Shown here: piece after piece, positions 36,166 through 46,410 of the stretch
Layout: each line of letters starts with the position of its first letter
Position numbering within the stretch: the first letter of the stretch is position 1
Assembly: GCF_004137345.1 (NCBI RefSeq)
Contig: NZ_SDWV01000006.1
Span: 62,001-126,000 of the forward strand
Direction of reading: 5' to 3'
DNA from: Nocardioides zhouii
Lineage (GTDB): Bacteria > Actinomycetota > Actinomycetes > Propionibacteriales > Nocardioidaceae
Length of the DNA: 64,000 bases
Made by a program: the position numbers and the translations under genes
Notes under the pieces: generated by a model
Told to the model about the DNA's origin: nothing
Database searches by the model: none
Seen by the model: only the letters and a program-made list of their open reading frames with translations

Positions 36166-37122
36166 ATGGACTACGTGGTGTACGGAACCGGAGCCGTCGG
36201 TGGGGTCATCGGCGGCCACCTCCACCTCGCCGGCAGCCCGGTCACCCTCGTCGCGCGAGGCGCCCACCTCGAGGCGATCCGCGCGGGCGGGCTGGTGCTC
36301 GACGCCGGGGACGGCCGCCACCGCATCGACGCACCCGCCACCGACACCGCGGCCGACGTCGCCTGGACCGACGACACGGTGGTCATCCTGGCCGTGAAGT
36401 CCCACCAGGCCGCCGTCGCCCTCGCCGACCTGCGCGAGCACGCCCCGCCCGGGACCGCCATCGTCTGCGCGACCAACGGCATCGCCACGGAGGCGGCAGC
36501 CCTCCGCCTCTTCGCGCGGACGTACGCCGTCTGCGTGATGCTGCCGTCCACGCACCTGGAGCCCGGCGTGGTCGTGGCCGGGTCCCACCCGACGCCGGCG
36601 ATCCTCGACATCGGCCGCATCCCCGGCGGCACCGACGCGACCACCGCGGCCGTGTCCGCCGACCTCCACGCAGCGCGCATCGAGTCCGTCGAGCGCGACG
36701 ACATCATGGCGTGGAAGCGCCGCAAGCTCATCATGAACCTCGGCAACGGCGTCGACGCCTCGTTCGCCCGGGGCGACGCGGCCGACGACCTCGCCGATCT
36801 CGCCCAGGCGGAGGGCGAGCGCGTGCTCGCCGCCGCGGGCGCGACGGTCGTGACCGCCGACGAGGATCGCGAACGCCGCGGCTCGATCCTCCAGCGCCGC
36901 CCCGACCTCGAGCGCCGCGGCGGCTCGACCTGGCAGAGCCTGGCCCGCGGGACGGGCGACTCCGAGATCGACTACCTCGCCGGCGAGATCGTCCTCCAGG
37001 GCCGCCTCCACGGCGTCCCCACCCCGGTCAACGAGGCCGTGGTCGCCGCCACCCGCGCGCTGGCGTACGCCGGCGGCTCCCCCCGCAGCCTCGACGCCGC
37101 CGAGGTCCTCGCCCGCCTCTGA
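36166..37122 (+). CDS. Ketopantoate reductase family protein (ApbA/PanE-like)
   Basis: The 318-residue protein has the N-terminal NADP site MDYVVYGTGAVGGVIGGHL and the GLVLD and VILAVKSHQ segments of 2-dehydropantoate 2-reductases. The C-terminal helical domain has KRRKLIMNLGNGVDA, where the catalytic Lys of PanE falls, and the late region EIDYLAGEIVLQGRLHGVPTPVNEAV. Gene context gives no pantothenate pathway neighbours, so the true substrate may be another 2-oxo acid. It is convergent with rplQ across a 445-bp gene-free stretch. Confidence 0.82.
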   Translation: MDYVVYGTGAVGGVIGGHLHLAGSPVTLVARGAHLEAIRAGGLVLDAGDGRHRIDAPATDTAADVAWTDDTVVILAVKSHQAAVALADLREHAPPGTAIVCATNGIATEAAALRLFARTYAVCVMLPSTHLEPGVVVAGSHPTPAILDIGRIPGGTDATTAAVSADLHAARIESVERDDIMAWKRRKLIMNLGNGVDASFARGDAADDLADLAQAEGERVLAAAGATVVTADEDRERRGSILQRRPDLERRGGSTWQSLARGTGDSEIDYLAGEIVLQGRLHGVPTPVNEAVVAATRALAYAGGSPRSLDAAEVLARL

Positions 37123-37136
37123 GCGCCGCTCCGCCG

Positions 37137-37491
37137 GGGCGGTGATGGAGCCACATTCCGCGCGTCGCGAGTGTGGCTGGACCACCGCCCGGGCGTGTCG
37201 GCGTACGACGCACCGGCGGGCGGTGATGGAGCCACACTCCTTCAGTGGGAAGAGTGGCTGGACCACCGCTACCGGTGAAGCGGTGCGTGAGGGGGATCTC
37301 CACCGCTCAAGATCCGCCTGACCCACCGACCGCGGGCGTGTTGGGGTACGACGCGCCGGGGAGCGGTGGGTGAGGCGCATTCCGGGCGCGTGGAATCCTC
37401 CTCACTCACCGCCCGCGGGGGGGCGTACGCAGCTCCGCCGGGCGGTGCTGGAGCCACCTTCCACGCGTCGCGAATGTGGCTGGACCACCGC
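37137..37491. repeat. Array of five related imperfect hairpins in a gene-free stretch
   Basis: Five units start with GCGGTG and end with CACCG(C) at 37139-37188, 37220-37269, 37280-37328, 37363-37412 and 37442-37491. Units 1, 2 and 5 have an inner stem AGCCAC/GTGGCT. Units 3 and 4 have a different inner stem, GTGAGG/CCTCAC or a close form, and a third pairing (GGATC/GATCC or ATTCC/GGAAT). The sequence changes but the pairing is kept. Three of the spacers share a CGTACGAC or CGTACGC core. I see no open reading frame with coding bias here. The function is unknown. Confidence 0.75.
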
Positions 37492-37513
37492 TCAAAAAGG
37501 GGGTGCACATGCA

Positions 37514-37550
37514 ACGAGGCCCGCCACCCCAGTGGGATGACGGGCCTCGT
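37514..37550 (-). terminator. Terminator of the infA-to-rplQ operon
   Basis: ACGAGGCCCG and CGGGCCTCGT pair perfectly over 10 bp, with a further CCAC/GTGG pairing in the loop. On the minus strand CCCCCTTTTTG follows a few bases later. It lies 18 nt after the rplQ stop. Confidence 0.75.
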
Positions 37551-37567
37551 CGAGGTGTGTCAGGTGG

Positions 37568-38281
37568 TCACTCGCCGGCGCGGGTGAACCCGGCCGCCTC
37601 GGCCGACTCGGCGGAGTCGAACCAGACCTCGGCCACCGTCTGCGTGTACCACTGGCCGTCGGGCTCGTGGAACTTCATCGAGTCGCGGTTGCCCTTGACC
37701 TCGAAGCCCGCGGGCGCTTGGTCGGCGTCGTCGAGCGGGGCGTGCGCACCGGCGGGCAGCTCCTCGGAGCCGTCCACGTCCGCGAACGCCTTGATCTCGG
37801 TGTCAGCAGCCTCGGTGTCCGAACCCTCGGTGTCCTCGGTCTCGACGACCTCGGTCTCCTCGGCAGCAGGCGCCGGAGCGGCAGCAGCGTTGGTCTTCTT
37901 GGTCGAGGGAGCCTTGGGGCTGTAGGCCTCGGTCACCAGCTCGATGACCGCCATGGGGGCGTTGTCGCCCTTGCGGGGTCCGACCTTGGTGATGCGGGTG
38001 TAGCCACCGGGACGCTCCGAGAAGCTCGGGCCGATCTCGGTGAACAGGGTGTGCACGACCGACTTGTCGTGGATCCTCTTGAGGACCTCACGACGGTTGT
38101 GCAGGTCGCCCCGCTTGGCCTTGGTGATCAGCTTCTCCGCGAGCGGGCGCAACAGGCGTGCGCGGGTCTCGGTGGTGGTGATCCGGCCGTGCTCGAACAG
38201 GGCGGTCGCCAGGTTCGAGAGCATCAGCTTCTGGTGAGCCGCGCTCCCGCCGAGGCGCTTGCCCTTCGTGGGCTTGGGCAT
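37568..38281 (-). CDS. rplQ: 50S ribosomal protein bL17 with a long C-terminal extension
   Basis: The first 120 or so residues are standard L17 ([46 protein letters not shown]). The 237-residue length is about twice the bacterial norm. After an Ala/Pro- and Glu/Thr-rich linker (about 125-170), the last 45 residues form a separate small module. Its conserved wording is [17 protein letters not shown] and [16 protein letters not shown]. This resembles the small GN-S-YH-P domain found after thermonucleases and similar exported proteins, but without its cysteines. Such tails occur in actinobacterial L17; a ribosomal role for the module is not known. It ends the alpha operon. Confidence 0.94.
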   Translation of the reverse strand: MPKPTKGKRLGGSAAHQKLMLSNLATALFEHGRITTTETRARLLRPLAEKLITKAKRGDLHNRREVLKRIHDKSVVHTLFTEIGPSFSERPGGYTRITKVGPRKGDNAPMAVIELVTEAYSPKAPSTKKTNAAAAPAPAAEETEVVETEDTEGSDTEAADTEIKAFADVDGSEELPAGAHAPLDDADQAPAGFEVKGNRDSMKFHEPDGQWYTQTVAEVWFDSAESAEAAGFTRAGE

Positions 38282-38355
38282 GGGGTGCCTTCCTTCTCTC
38301 GGGCCGTGTCAGGTACCCGGGTAGACGACCGGCACTGTGCCGGTCGATTTTCAGA

Positions 38356-39372
38356 TCAGAGCTGCTCGTCCTCGATGAAGGCATCGTCGTCGTCGTCGCC
38401 GTAGGCGGCGAGGGCGGCGTGCGGGTCGAAGCCGGGCGCGCTGTCCTTGAGCGAGAGACCCATCTCGACGAGCTTGGCCTTCACCTCGTCGATGGACTTC
38501 GCACCGAAGTTGCGGATGTCGAGCAGGTCCTGCTCCGAGCGCGAGATGAGCTCACCCACGGTGTGGATGCCCTCGCGCTTGAGGCAGTTGTAGCTGCGGA
38601 CCGTGAGCTGCAGGTCCTCGACCGGGAGAGCCAGGTCGGCGGCGAGCTGCTCGTCGACGGGCGACGGGCCGATGTCGATGCCCTCGGCCTCGACGTTGAG
38701 CTCACGGGCCAGGCCGAAGAGCTCGACGAGCGTCTTGCCGGCCGACGCGATCGCGTCGCGGGGACGGATCGACGTCTTGGTCTCGACGTCGATGACGAGC
38801 TTGTCGAAGTCGGTGCGCTGCTCGACTCGGGTGGCCTCGACCTTGTAGGTCACCTTCAGCACGGGGCTGTAGATGGAGTCGACCGGCATGCGGCCGATCT
38901 CGTTGTCGGCACCCTTGTTCTGGACGGCCGAGACGTAGCCGCGGCCACGCTCGACGACGAGCTCCATCTCCAGCTTGCCCTTGTCGGACAGCGTGGCGAT
39001 CTTGAGCTCGGGGTTGTGGACCTCCACACCGGCAGGCGGCGTGATGTCGGCGGCGGTGACGTCACCGGCACCGGACTTGCGGAGGTACATCACGACGGGC
39101 TCGTCGTGCTCCGAGGAGACGACGATGCCCTTGAGGTTGAGGATGATCTCGGTCATGTCCTCGGTGACGCCCTCGATGGTCGAGAACTCGTGGAGGACGG
39201 AGTCGACCTTGATGCTGGTGACCGACGCACCCGGGATCGAGCTGAGGAGCGTACGACGCAGCGAGTTCCCGAGCGTGTAGCCGAAGCCGGGCTCGAGGGG
39301 CTCGATGACGAACCGCGAACGGAACTCGTCGACGGTCTCTTCCGTGAGGGACGGGCGCTGAGCGATGAGCAC
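38356..39372 (-). CDS. rpoA: DNA-directed RNA polymerase alpha subunit
   Basis: RpoA nucleates RNA polymerase assembly and contacts promoters and activators through its C-terminal domain. The 338-residue protein starts [11 protein letters not shown] and has [22 protein letters not shown] in the N-terminal dimer domain. The alpha-CTD is [35 protein letters not shown]. An acidic tail ends in [13 protein letters not shown]. The GTG start at 39370-39372 follows AAAGGA; an upstream ATG at 39396 is less likely. Confidence 0.97.
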   Translation of the reverse strand: MLIAQRPSLTEETVDEFRSRFVIEPLEPGFGYTLGNSLRRTLLSSIPGASVTSIKVDSVLHEFSTIEGVTEDMTEIILNLKGIVVSSEHDEPVVMYLRKSGAGDVTAADITPPAGVEVHNPELKIATLSDKGKLEMELVVERGRGYVSAVQNKGADNEIGRMPVDSIYSPVLKVTYKVEATRVEQRTDFDKLVIDVETKTSIRPRDAIASAGKTLVELFGLARELNVEAEGIDIGPSPVDEQLAADLALPVEDLQLTVRSYNCLKREGIHTVGELISRSEQDLLDIRNFGAKSIDEVKAKLVEMGLSLKDSAPGFDPHAALAAYGDDDDDAFIEDEQL

Positions 39373-39491
39373 GGAGTTTTTCCTTTCCGGATCCACCCGC
39401 TATTTGACGGATCCGAACATGAGGTTGGCGGAAGGCGAAGCTGGAAGAGGGCGTCGGCGGCCGCCCGGGACGGGCGGCCACCGACGGTGGT

Positions 39492-40100
39492 TCACTTCTT
39501 GGAGTAGTACTCCACGATGAGCTGCTCCTGGACCGGCACGTCGATCTGCGCGCGGACCGGGACCTGGTGGATCAGGACGCGCATCCGCGTGGGGATGACC
39601 TCCATCCATGCCGGGGTGACGCGCTCGGCGTGGGTCTCGCGAGCCACGATGAGCGGGGTCAGCTCGAGCGACTTCTCGCGCACGTCGACGATGTCGTGGT
39701 CGGTGACCTGGAAGGACGGGATGTCGACCTTCTTGCCGTTGACCAGGAAGTGACCGTGCACGACGAGCTGGCGGGCCTGGCGACGCGTACGCGCGAAGCC
39801 GGCGCGGTAGACCACGTTGTCGAGGCGGCACTCGAGGAGCTGCAGCAGGTTGTCGCCGGTCTTGCCCTGGCGACGGCTGGCTTCCTTGTAGTAGCGGACG
39901 AACTGCTTCTCCATCACGCCGTACGTGAAACGAGCCTTCTGCTTCTCACGGAGCTGCAGGAGGTACTCGGACTCCTTGATGCGGCCGCGGCCGTGCTGGC
40001 CGGGGGCGTAGGGACGCTTCTCGAAGGCGGCGTCGCCGCCGACGAGGTCGACACCGAGACGGCGCGACTTGCGGGTCATGGGACCGGTGTAGCGGGCCAT
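39492..40100 (-). CDS. rpsD: 30S ribosomal protein uS4
   Basis: S4 is a primary 16S rRNA-binding assembly protein. The 202-residue product begins MARYTGPMTRKSRRLGVDL and has YGVMEKQFVRYYKEA and the S4 RNA-binding domain CRLDNVVYRAGFARTRRQAR, ending YYSKK. It has no N-terminal Cys zinc cluster (C- type). It lies in the expected alpha-operon place between rpsK and rpoA. Confidence 0.97.
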   Translation of the reverse strand: MARYTGPMTRKSRRLGVDLVGGDAAFEKRPYAPGQHGRGRIKESEYLLQLREKQKARFTYGVMEKQFVRYYKEASRRQGKTGDNLLQLLECRLDNVVYRAGFARTRRQARQLVVHGHFLVNGKKVDIPSFQVTDHDIVDVREKSLELTPLIVARETHAERVTPAWMEVIPTRMRVLIHQVPVRAQIDVPVQEQLIVEYYSKK

Positions 40101-40128
40101 GTTTCAGTCTCTCTTTCTCAGTCTCGGG

Positions 40129-40524
40129 TCAGACGCGGCGGCGCTTGGGCGGCCGGCATCCGTTGTGGGGGGTGGGCGTGACGTCCTGGATGGTGCCGAC
40201 CTCGAGGCCGATGGCACCCAGCGACCGGATGGCGGTCTCACGGCCCGAGCCCGGACCCTTGACGAAGACGTCGATCTTCTTCATGCCGTGGTCCATGGCG
40301 CGACGGCCAGCGGCCTCGGCAGCCATCTGCGCGGCGAAGGGGGTGGACTTGCGCGAGCCCTTGAAGCCGACGGTGCCGGCAGAGGCCCACGAGATCACCG
40401 CACCGGTCGGGTCGGTGATCGTGACGATGGTGTTGTTGAACGTGCTCTTGATGTGGGCTTCGCCCTGAGCGACGTTCTTCTTCTCCTTGCGGCGGACCTT
40501 GGTCGCGCGGCTCTTGGGAGGCAT
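40129..40524 (-). CDS. rpsK: 30S ribosomal protein uS11
   Basis: S11 sits on the small-subunit platform near the E site. The 131-residue protein starts [19 protein letters not shown] and contains [19 protein letters not shown] and [13 protein letters not shown], ending [16 protein letters not shown], all diagnostic. It follows rpsM by 61 nt. Confidence 0.97.
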   Translation of the reverse strand: MPPKSRATKVRRKEKKNVAQGEAHIKSTFNNTIVTITDPTGAVISWASAGTVGFKGSRKSTPFAAQMAAEAAGRRAMDHGMKKIDVFVKGPGSGRETAIRSLGAIGLEVGTIQDVTPTPHNGCRPPKRRRV

Positions 40525-40585
40525 GCATTAACTCCTGAGGTCTGGTCTGGAAGCTTCGATGACGAGGATCAGCGCAGGGCGCCGA

Positions 40586-40960
40586 TCACTTCGCCTTCTT
40601 CTTGCCGGCAACGGTGCGCTTCGGGCCCTTGCGGGTACGAGCGTTGGTCTTGGTGCGCTGTCCGCGGACCGGGAGGCCCATGCGGTGGCGGCGACCCTGG
40701 TAGCTGCCGATCTCGATCTTGCGGCGGATGTCCGCCTGGACCTCACGTCGGAGGTCACCCTCGATCTTGAAGTTGGCTTCGATCTCGTCGCGAAGCTTGA
40801 CCAGCTCCTCGTCACCGAGCGTGTGGACCCGAGCGTTCGGGTCGACGCCGGTGGCGGCCAGGAGCTGCTGCGAGCGGGTACGGCCGATGCCGTAGATGTA
40901 GGTGAGTGCGATCTCGATGCGCTTGTCGCGCGGGAGGTCAACACCAACGAGGCGTGCCAT
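40586..40960 (-). CDS. rpsM: 30S ribosomal protein uS13
   Basis: S13 contacts P-site tRNA and the intersubunit bridge. The 124-residue protein starts [21 protein letters not shown] and has the helix-two-turn-helix segment and [22 protein letters not shown], ending in a lysine-rich tail. The ATG at 40958-40960 is preferred over an upstream frame extension that is not conserved. Confidence 0.97.
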   Translation of the reverse strand: MARLVGVDLPRDKRIEIALTYIYGIGRTRSQQLLAATGVDPNARVHTLGDEELVKLRDEIEANFKIEGDLRREVQADIRRKIEIGSYQGRRHRMGLPVRGQRTKTNARTRKGPKRTVAGKKKAK

Positions 40961-41119
40961 GTGGCGGTTTCCTTGTCTCTTCTCGCATCGGTTTCTGGTC
41001 GTGTCGCGTCCCATCCCGCCTCGGGTGGGCTCCGGCCGATACTCCGGAGGTGATTTCAGTCAGGTGGTGCCCGACCTAGCGATCACGTTGTGGTGTTTCA
41101 GTTGTTGAGCGGGTCTTGC

Positions 41120-41233
41120 TCAGCCCTGCCGCTGCTTGTGGCGGGGGTTCTCGCAGATGACCATGACGCGTCCGTGACGGCGGATGACCTTGCACTTGTC
41201 ACAGATGGCTTTGACGCTGGGGTTGACCTTCAT
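41120..41233 (-). CDS. rpmJ: 50S ribosomal protein bL36
   Basis: This very short gene encodes the 37-residue zinc-ribbon protein L36, which helps organise 23S rRNA. It starts [19 protein letters not shown], with a zinc site made by Cys11, Cys14, Cys27 and His32, and ends [10 protein letters not shown]. Having the cysteines marks the zinc-binding (C+) version; a zinc-free paralogue could exist elsewhere. It lies between infA and rpsM as usual. Confidence 0.96.
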   Translation of the reverse strand: MKVNPSVKAICDKCKVIRRHGRVMVICENPRHKQRQG

Positions 41234-41264
41234 GTCAACAAATCCTCGCTACTCGGCTGGCTGG

Positions 41265-41486
41265 TTACTTGTAGCGGTAGACGATCCGACCTCGCGTGAG
41301 GTCGTACGGCGAGAGCTCCACCACGACGCGGTCCTCGGGGAGGATCCGGATGTAGTGCTGGCGCATCTTGCCGCTGATGTGGGCGAGCACCTTGTGCCCG
41401 TTGGCCAGCTCCACGCGGAACATGGCATTGGGAAGGGCCTCCACGACGGTGCCCTCGATCTCGATCACGCCTTCTTTCTTCGGCAT
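41265..41486 (-). CDS. infA: Translation initiation factor IF-1
   Basis: IF-1 binds the ribosomal A site during initiation. The 73-residue protein is a single S1/OB fold, starting [30 protein letters not shown] and ending [12 protein letters not shown]. The ATG at 41484-41486 follows GGAGGAC, a strong ribosome-binding site. It is first in the alpha-operon segment; the 203 bp upstream would carry its promoter. Confidence 0.97.
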   Translation of the reverse strand: MPKKEGVIEIEGTVVEALPNAMFRVELANGHKVLAHISGKMRQHYIRILPEDRVVVELSPYDLTRGRIVYRYK

Positions 41487-41534
41487 GTCCTCCACAATCT
41501 GTTGTCTGTTTGTCTACCGTGGCCCGGGAACCGC

Positions 41535-41557
41535 CCGGCACCTGCGAAGGTGACCGG
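41535..41557 (-). promoter_or_regulatory. Hairpin in the infA leader
   Basis: CCGG-CACCT-GCGA-AGGTG-A-CCGG folds into a long stem with a tetraloop in the 203-bp gap between the transglutaminase-like gene and infA. A second possible fold lies beside it. No clear -35/-10 pair was recognised in this gap. Confidence 0.4.
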
Positions 41558-41689
41558 TGGACCTCGTGTGCGGTTCCTGGGAGCCTCTTCCCGGGCACAC
41601 GCACGACACGTCGAATGGACGAGTCCTACGAGGTCCGGGCAGCCGCGAGGCGCCACGAAACACAGCCCACGTTGGGCCGACGCACCAGT

Positions 41690-44173
41690 TTAGTCAGGCG
41701 TACCCCGAGAACGCCAATCAGCAAGCCCGCGCAGCCGAGCGAGGCGGCCGGGGGCGGGCTCCGGCCCGGCGAGGCCCTCCCCCGCGCCCTCCGGCGAGGT
41801 GGTGGCCGGGCGCCGCGAGCGGCCGGGACGCAGCGATCGTACGCTCACCGCCGCGCGCAGGCGCTGCCACGTGCCGACCTCCTGGGACATCGCCCGCCGC
41901 TCGCCGTCGACCGACTCCCAGTACGTCGTCGCGGCGGCCTCGGCGGGCGCGCTCGGACCGAAGACGAAGCTGTCGGCGCGGCGGGCGAGCGAGCCCGCCT
42001 GGCCGGACACGATGCCCACCGACTGCTCGCGCCGGGTGACCGTCGGTCCCAGGGGCACCACCTGTCCCAGGTCGCGGGCGTGGTCGACCAGCTCGCGCCA
42101 GGCGCCGACGAAGCGGGCGGAGGCGGAGTCGGCGCTGCGGCGGCGGTGGCGGCGCAGCGCCTTGAGCGCGAGGACCGCGCCCAGCAGGAGCGCGACGAGC
42201 AGGAGCGGTCCGCCGACGTACGTCACCACGAACCCGACCCACGACGGCAGGCCGGCGATCAGCCCGTCCTCGTCCTCGTCGGCCCTCTTGCGGGTGGCCT
42301 TGCGCTCCTTGAGGTCGGCGTCGCTCTGCTCCCCCGCGTCGGACGGCGGCGGGATCGGGTTCGGCGGCGGGATCACCGTCCCGGACATCGGGGTGTTGGT
42401 CTCCGGCACCTGGTCGGACGGCGGCGTCTCGCCCATGAACGCCTCGGTCGGCAGGGTGCGCCAGGAGCCGTCGGCGGCCCGGAGCTCGACCCACGCCGAG
42501 ACCTCACGGCCGGTGACCACACCGCCCTCGGGCACCACGGCACCCAGGACGACCCGCGCAGGGACGCCGATGTCGTTGGCGATCAGCGCCATCGTGGCGG
42601 CGTACTGCTCGTCGTTGCCGACGATCTGCGGGGCGTTGACGAACTCGTCGGACAGCCGCCAGATGCTGTGGCCGGCCACGTAGATGCGCTCGGTGCGCCC
42701 GACGCCGTCGGAGTACTTGCCCTCCGAGCGGAGGTGCTCGGCCGCGGCCAGGACGCGGGCCATCGGGTCGCTGCCGGCGCCCTCGGTCCACTTCTCGGTC
42801 GGCCCCTGGATGAAGGCGGCACCGGCCGGGAGGCTGGTCACCTCGGATGAGCCGACCGTCTCCGGGGTGAGCACGTCGTCGGGCTGGACCGCGGTGAACG
42901 AGTACCGGTCGCCGGCCTGGAGCCCGGTGGGCACGACGGCCGTCGACGTGGCCAGGTTGTAGCGGAAGACCTCCGCCTTCGAGCGGGCGTCGGCGGTCTC
43001 GAACGCCATCGACTGCAGCGCGCCGACGGTCGGGAGCCAGACGCCCGCGTAGCCCTCACCGAGCGTGACGGTCACGTCCAGCTCGCGGCCGAGCGCGCCC
43101 TCGGCCGGGTCGGCGACCGGGTTGTCGATCGTGGAGGAGACCCGCTGGAAGGAGTCGTCGGCAGGACCCGGGAGGGCGTTGTCGCTGGCGCCCCACACCA
43201 TGCCGTCGTAGCGGTCCATCGCGGCGAACCGCACGCGCGTCCCGGCCGGCACGCCCTGGATCTCCAGGAGCGTCTTGTCGTAGACGTTGGCCCGGTCGGT
43301 CTCGCCCTTGAGGTTGATGTACTTGCGGAACCCGGCCAGTGGCGAGGGGTAGCGGCCGATGTCGAAGGGCGGCGCCACCCAGTTGCGGGCCACGGCGCGC
43401 TCGTCGTCGGCACCGGCGACCAGGGCGCTGGCGGGGAAGGCGATCCCCGCGGCCAGGGCCAGCATCGCGACGGCGCCGACGCCACGGACGTACGACGTGC
43501 TGCCGCCCTGCACGGCGGCGCTGGCGCGCCGGGCCCGGATCGCGAGCCAGCCCAGCGCCAGCCCCGCGAAGACCGATCCCTGCAGGAGGAGCGACTGCGG
43601 GTGGCGTACGCCGATCAGGATCGCGCCCGAGAGGACCAGGGTCATGCCGAGGACGGGGAGCACCGCCGCCAGCCACGCCCGACGGACGGGCAGGTGGGCG
43701 AGGCCGAGGCCGACGAGGCCGGCGAGCAGCCCGGCCAGCCAGGGCAGCACCAGCAGCGGACCGTCGCCGTCGACGGGGGGCAGGGTGGTGAGCAGGTCCT
43801 TCCACCCGAAGACCGCCTGGTCGGCGACGCGGGCCAGTGTCGAGGCGCCCGGCAGCACGGTGGTGTCGCCGACCGAGCGCAGGCAGAGCGGGCCGCCGAG
43901 CAGGAAGAAGAGGACGACCAGGATCGTGACCGCCGAGATGATCGGCCAGCCGGCCGCCCGCGTCAGGTGCGTGACGACGACCGCGATCACGACGCCGAGC
44001 ATCCCCACGACGAGGTAGGACGTGCCGGTGAACGAGGTGCCCAGCGCGCTCAGCGCGATGCCGGCCAGCACGACGGTGAACGCGATGTCGATCCACGAGT
44101 GCCGGTCGGGCAGCAGCGGGTGGGACCGGACCCGCGTACGGGTGCCGGTGCTCGAGGAGGAGGCGCGGCTCAT
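41690..44173 (-). CDS. Transglutaminase-fold membrane protein (TgpA/DUF3488-like) with apparently degenerate catalytic site
   Basis: The 827-residue protein has several N-terminal transmembrane helices (about residues 30-250), a large extracytoplasmic region with the transglutaminase-like fold (about 480-580), and a last helix (about 645-675). A cytoplasmic, basic tail follows. In TgpA relatives the catalytic Cys lies in a GxCEQYA-type segment and the His in HAWVE. Here they read GNDEQYA (Asp521) and SAWVE (Ser559), so the thiol and His both appear lost. It overlaps the DUF58 gene by an ATGA start, giving the common MoxR-DUF58-transglutaminase order. It may be a structural or binding component rather than an enzyme. 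Confidence 0.85.
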   Translation of the reverse strand: MSRASSSSTGTRTRVRSHPLLPDRHSWIDIAFTVVLAGIALSALGTSFTGTSYLVVGMLGVVIAVVVTHLTRAAGWPIISAVTILVVLFFLLGGPLCLRSVGDTTVLPGASTLARVADQAVFGWKDLLTTLPPVDGDGPLLVLPWLAGLLAGLVGLGLAHLPVRRAWLAAVLPVLGMTLVLSGAILIGVRHPQSLLLQGSVFAGLALGWLAIRARRASAAVQGGSTSYVRGVGAVAMLALAAGIAFPASALVAGADDERAVARNWVAPPFDIGRYPSPLAGFRKYINLKGETDRANVYDKTLLEIQGVPAGTRVRFAAMDRYDGMVWGASDNALPGPADDSFQRVSSTIDNPVADPAEGALGRELDVTVTLGEGYAGVWLPTVGALQSMAFETADARSKAEVFRYNLATSTAVVPTGLQAGDRYSFTAVQPDDVLTPETVGSSEVTSLPAGAAFIQGPTEKWTEGAGSDPMARVLAAAEHLRSEGKYSDGVGRTERIYVAGHSIWRLSDEFVNAPQIVGNDEQYAATMALIANDIGVPARVVLGAVVPEGGVVTGREVSAWVELRAADGSWRTLPTEAFMGETPPSDQVPETNTPMSGTVIPPPNPIPPPSDAGEQSDADLKERKATRKRADEDEDGLIAGLPSWVGFVVTYVGGPLLLVALLLGAVLALKALRRHRRRSADSASARFVGAWRELVDHARDLGQVVPLGPTVTRREQSVGIVSGQAGSLARRADSFVFGPSAPAEAAATTYWESVDGERRAMSQEVGTWQRLRAAVSVRSLRPGRSRRPATTSPEGAGEGLAGPEPAPGRLARLRGLADWRSRGTPD

Positions 44174-45360
44174 CGGACGGACCACCTGAGCAGCCCGCCG
44201 AGGTCTTCCTTGGCGGCGAGGTGCAGGACGTGCAGGCCACCGGTCTCGGTGACCCGGCTCGTGCCGGACGGGTCGACGACGATGCCGAAGCGGCGGACCT
44301 CGGGCGGGAAGGCGGCGGCGGAGCGCAGGAGGTCGGTGAAGTGGGTCTCGGCGCCGCCGACGAAGAAGGCGAGGCTGGTGTCGCGGGCCAGCGTGGTGGC
44401 CTGTCGACCGGACTCGATGATGCCGCGGTCGCCGAAGTCGGCGCGACAGACCGCGTCGAGCGCGAGGTAGCCGTCGGAGCCAGACGCACCGGCCGAGGCG
44501 TGCGACCCGCAGACGAACGAGACGTCGAACTCGTCGAGCACCGCGCGTACGGCGATCGACGCCGCGACCGCCATCGCGGTCTCGAAGTCCTCGGGGTCGG
44601 ACCAGGACGCGAGCCGGTCGTCGACCACGATCGTGGCGTGGCTGCGGCGAGTGTCGAGGTACTGGCGCACCAGCAGTGCCGACTCGCCGGTGGAGGCCAT
44701 CACCTTCGCGGAGGAGCGCCAGTGGATGTGGCGCAGGTCGTCACCGGGGACGTACTCGCGGAGGGCGTGGAAGGCGAGGTCGCTCTGGCTGACCGCGTCG
44801 GTGGAGACCCCCTCGAGGTCGCGGAGGAGACCGGCGCCGAGCGACTCCATCGGGACGAGGTGCGGGCGCACCAGCACCTCGCGCACCGGGGTCCACACCA
44901 CGTCGCGCGAGAAGATCCCGATCGGGTCGCCACGCCGGGTCATCGCCGGGCCCACCGAGATCACGCCGCGGCGCTCGGTGCGGATGGTGAACGACTCCTC
45001 GTGGGTCGCGCCGGGAGCGAGCGAGCTGATGCCGTAGCGGTGGATCGCCGATCCGACCGGCACCTCGAGGGTGGTCGGGACGAGCCGCGTCGACGCGCGG
45101 TTGACGACGAGCACGCCGGCGGCGACCGACTCCCCCGCCGCGACCCGCTCGGGCTGGAGGCGGAGGTCGACCGAGACGGACGTACGACCCATGAGGAACG
45201 GGACCGCGAGGACGAGCAGCACCGGGCAGGCAATGCCGAGGACCGCCAGCTCGCCCCACTGCGTCACCGTGGCCACCAGGAGCGCGCCCAGACCGAGCAT
45301 GAGGACCAACCAGCCGATCGGCTTGATGACCTCGAGCGCGTCGTTCAACCGCTGTCGCAT
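44170..45360 (-). CDS. DUF58 domain membrane protein
   Basis: The 396-residue protein has two close transmembrane helices (about residues 14-60). A beta-rich domain follows (about 60-190, VSVDLRLQPERVAAGESV, RRGVISVGPAMTRRGDPIGIF), then a vWA-like DUF58 domain with the signature YVPGDDLRHIHWRSSAK. DUF58 proteins sit beside MoxR ATPases across bacteria and are thought to act with them at the membrane in assembly or regulation. It lies between the moxR-like gene (8-nt gap) and the transglutaminase-like gene (ATGA overlap). Confidence 0.9.
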   Translation of the reverse strand: MRQRLNDALEVIKPIGWLVLMLGLGALLVATVTQWGELAVLGIACPVLLVLAVPFLMGRTSVSVDLRLQPERVAAGESVAAGVLVVNRASTRLVPTTLEVPVGSAIHRYGISSLAPGATHEESFTIRTERRGVISVGPAMTRRGDPIGIFSRDVVWTPVREVLVRPHLVPMESLGAGLLRDLEGVSTDAVSQSDLAFHALREYVPGDDLRHIHWRSSAKVMASTGESALLVRQYLDTRRSHATIVVDDRLASWSDPEDFETAMAVAASIAVRAVLDEFDVSFVCGSHASAGASGSDGYLALDAVCRADFGDRGIIESGRQATTLARDTSLAFFVGGAETHFTDLLRSAAAFPPEVRRFGIVVDPSGTSRVTETGGLHVLHLAAKEDLGGLLRWSVR

Positions 45361-45368
45361 GGGAGTCG

Positions 45369-46340
<972 letters not shown>

Positions 46341-46410
46341 GTCGCGTTCCTGTCGGTGCTGTCAGCGGATGGCGGGGATGAGGGCCCGAGGTCGGGCGGT
46401 CGGGCGGCGG

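Noticed and set aside
37137..37491. Possible CRISPR array
   Set aside because: Units are imperfect hairpins of two types, spacers share sequence with each other, lengths are uneven and no cas genes are near.
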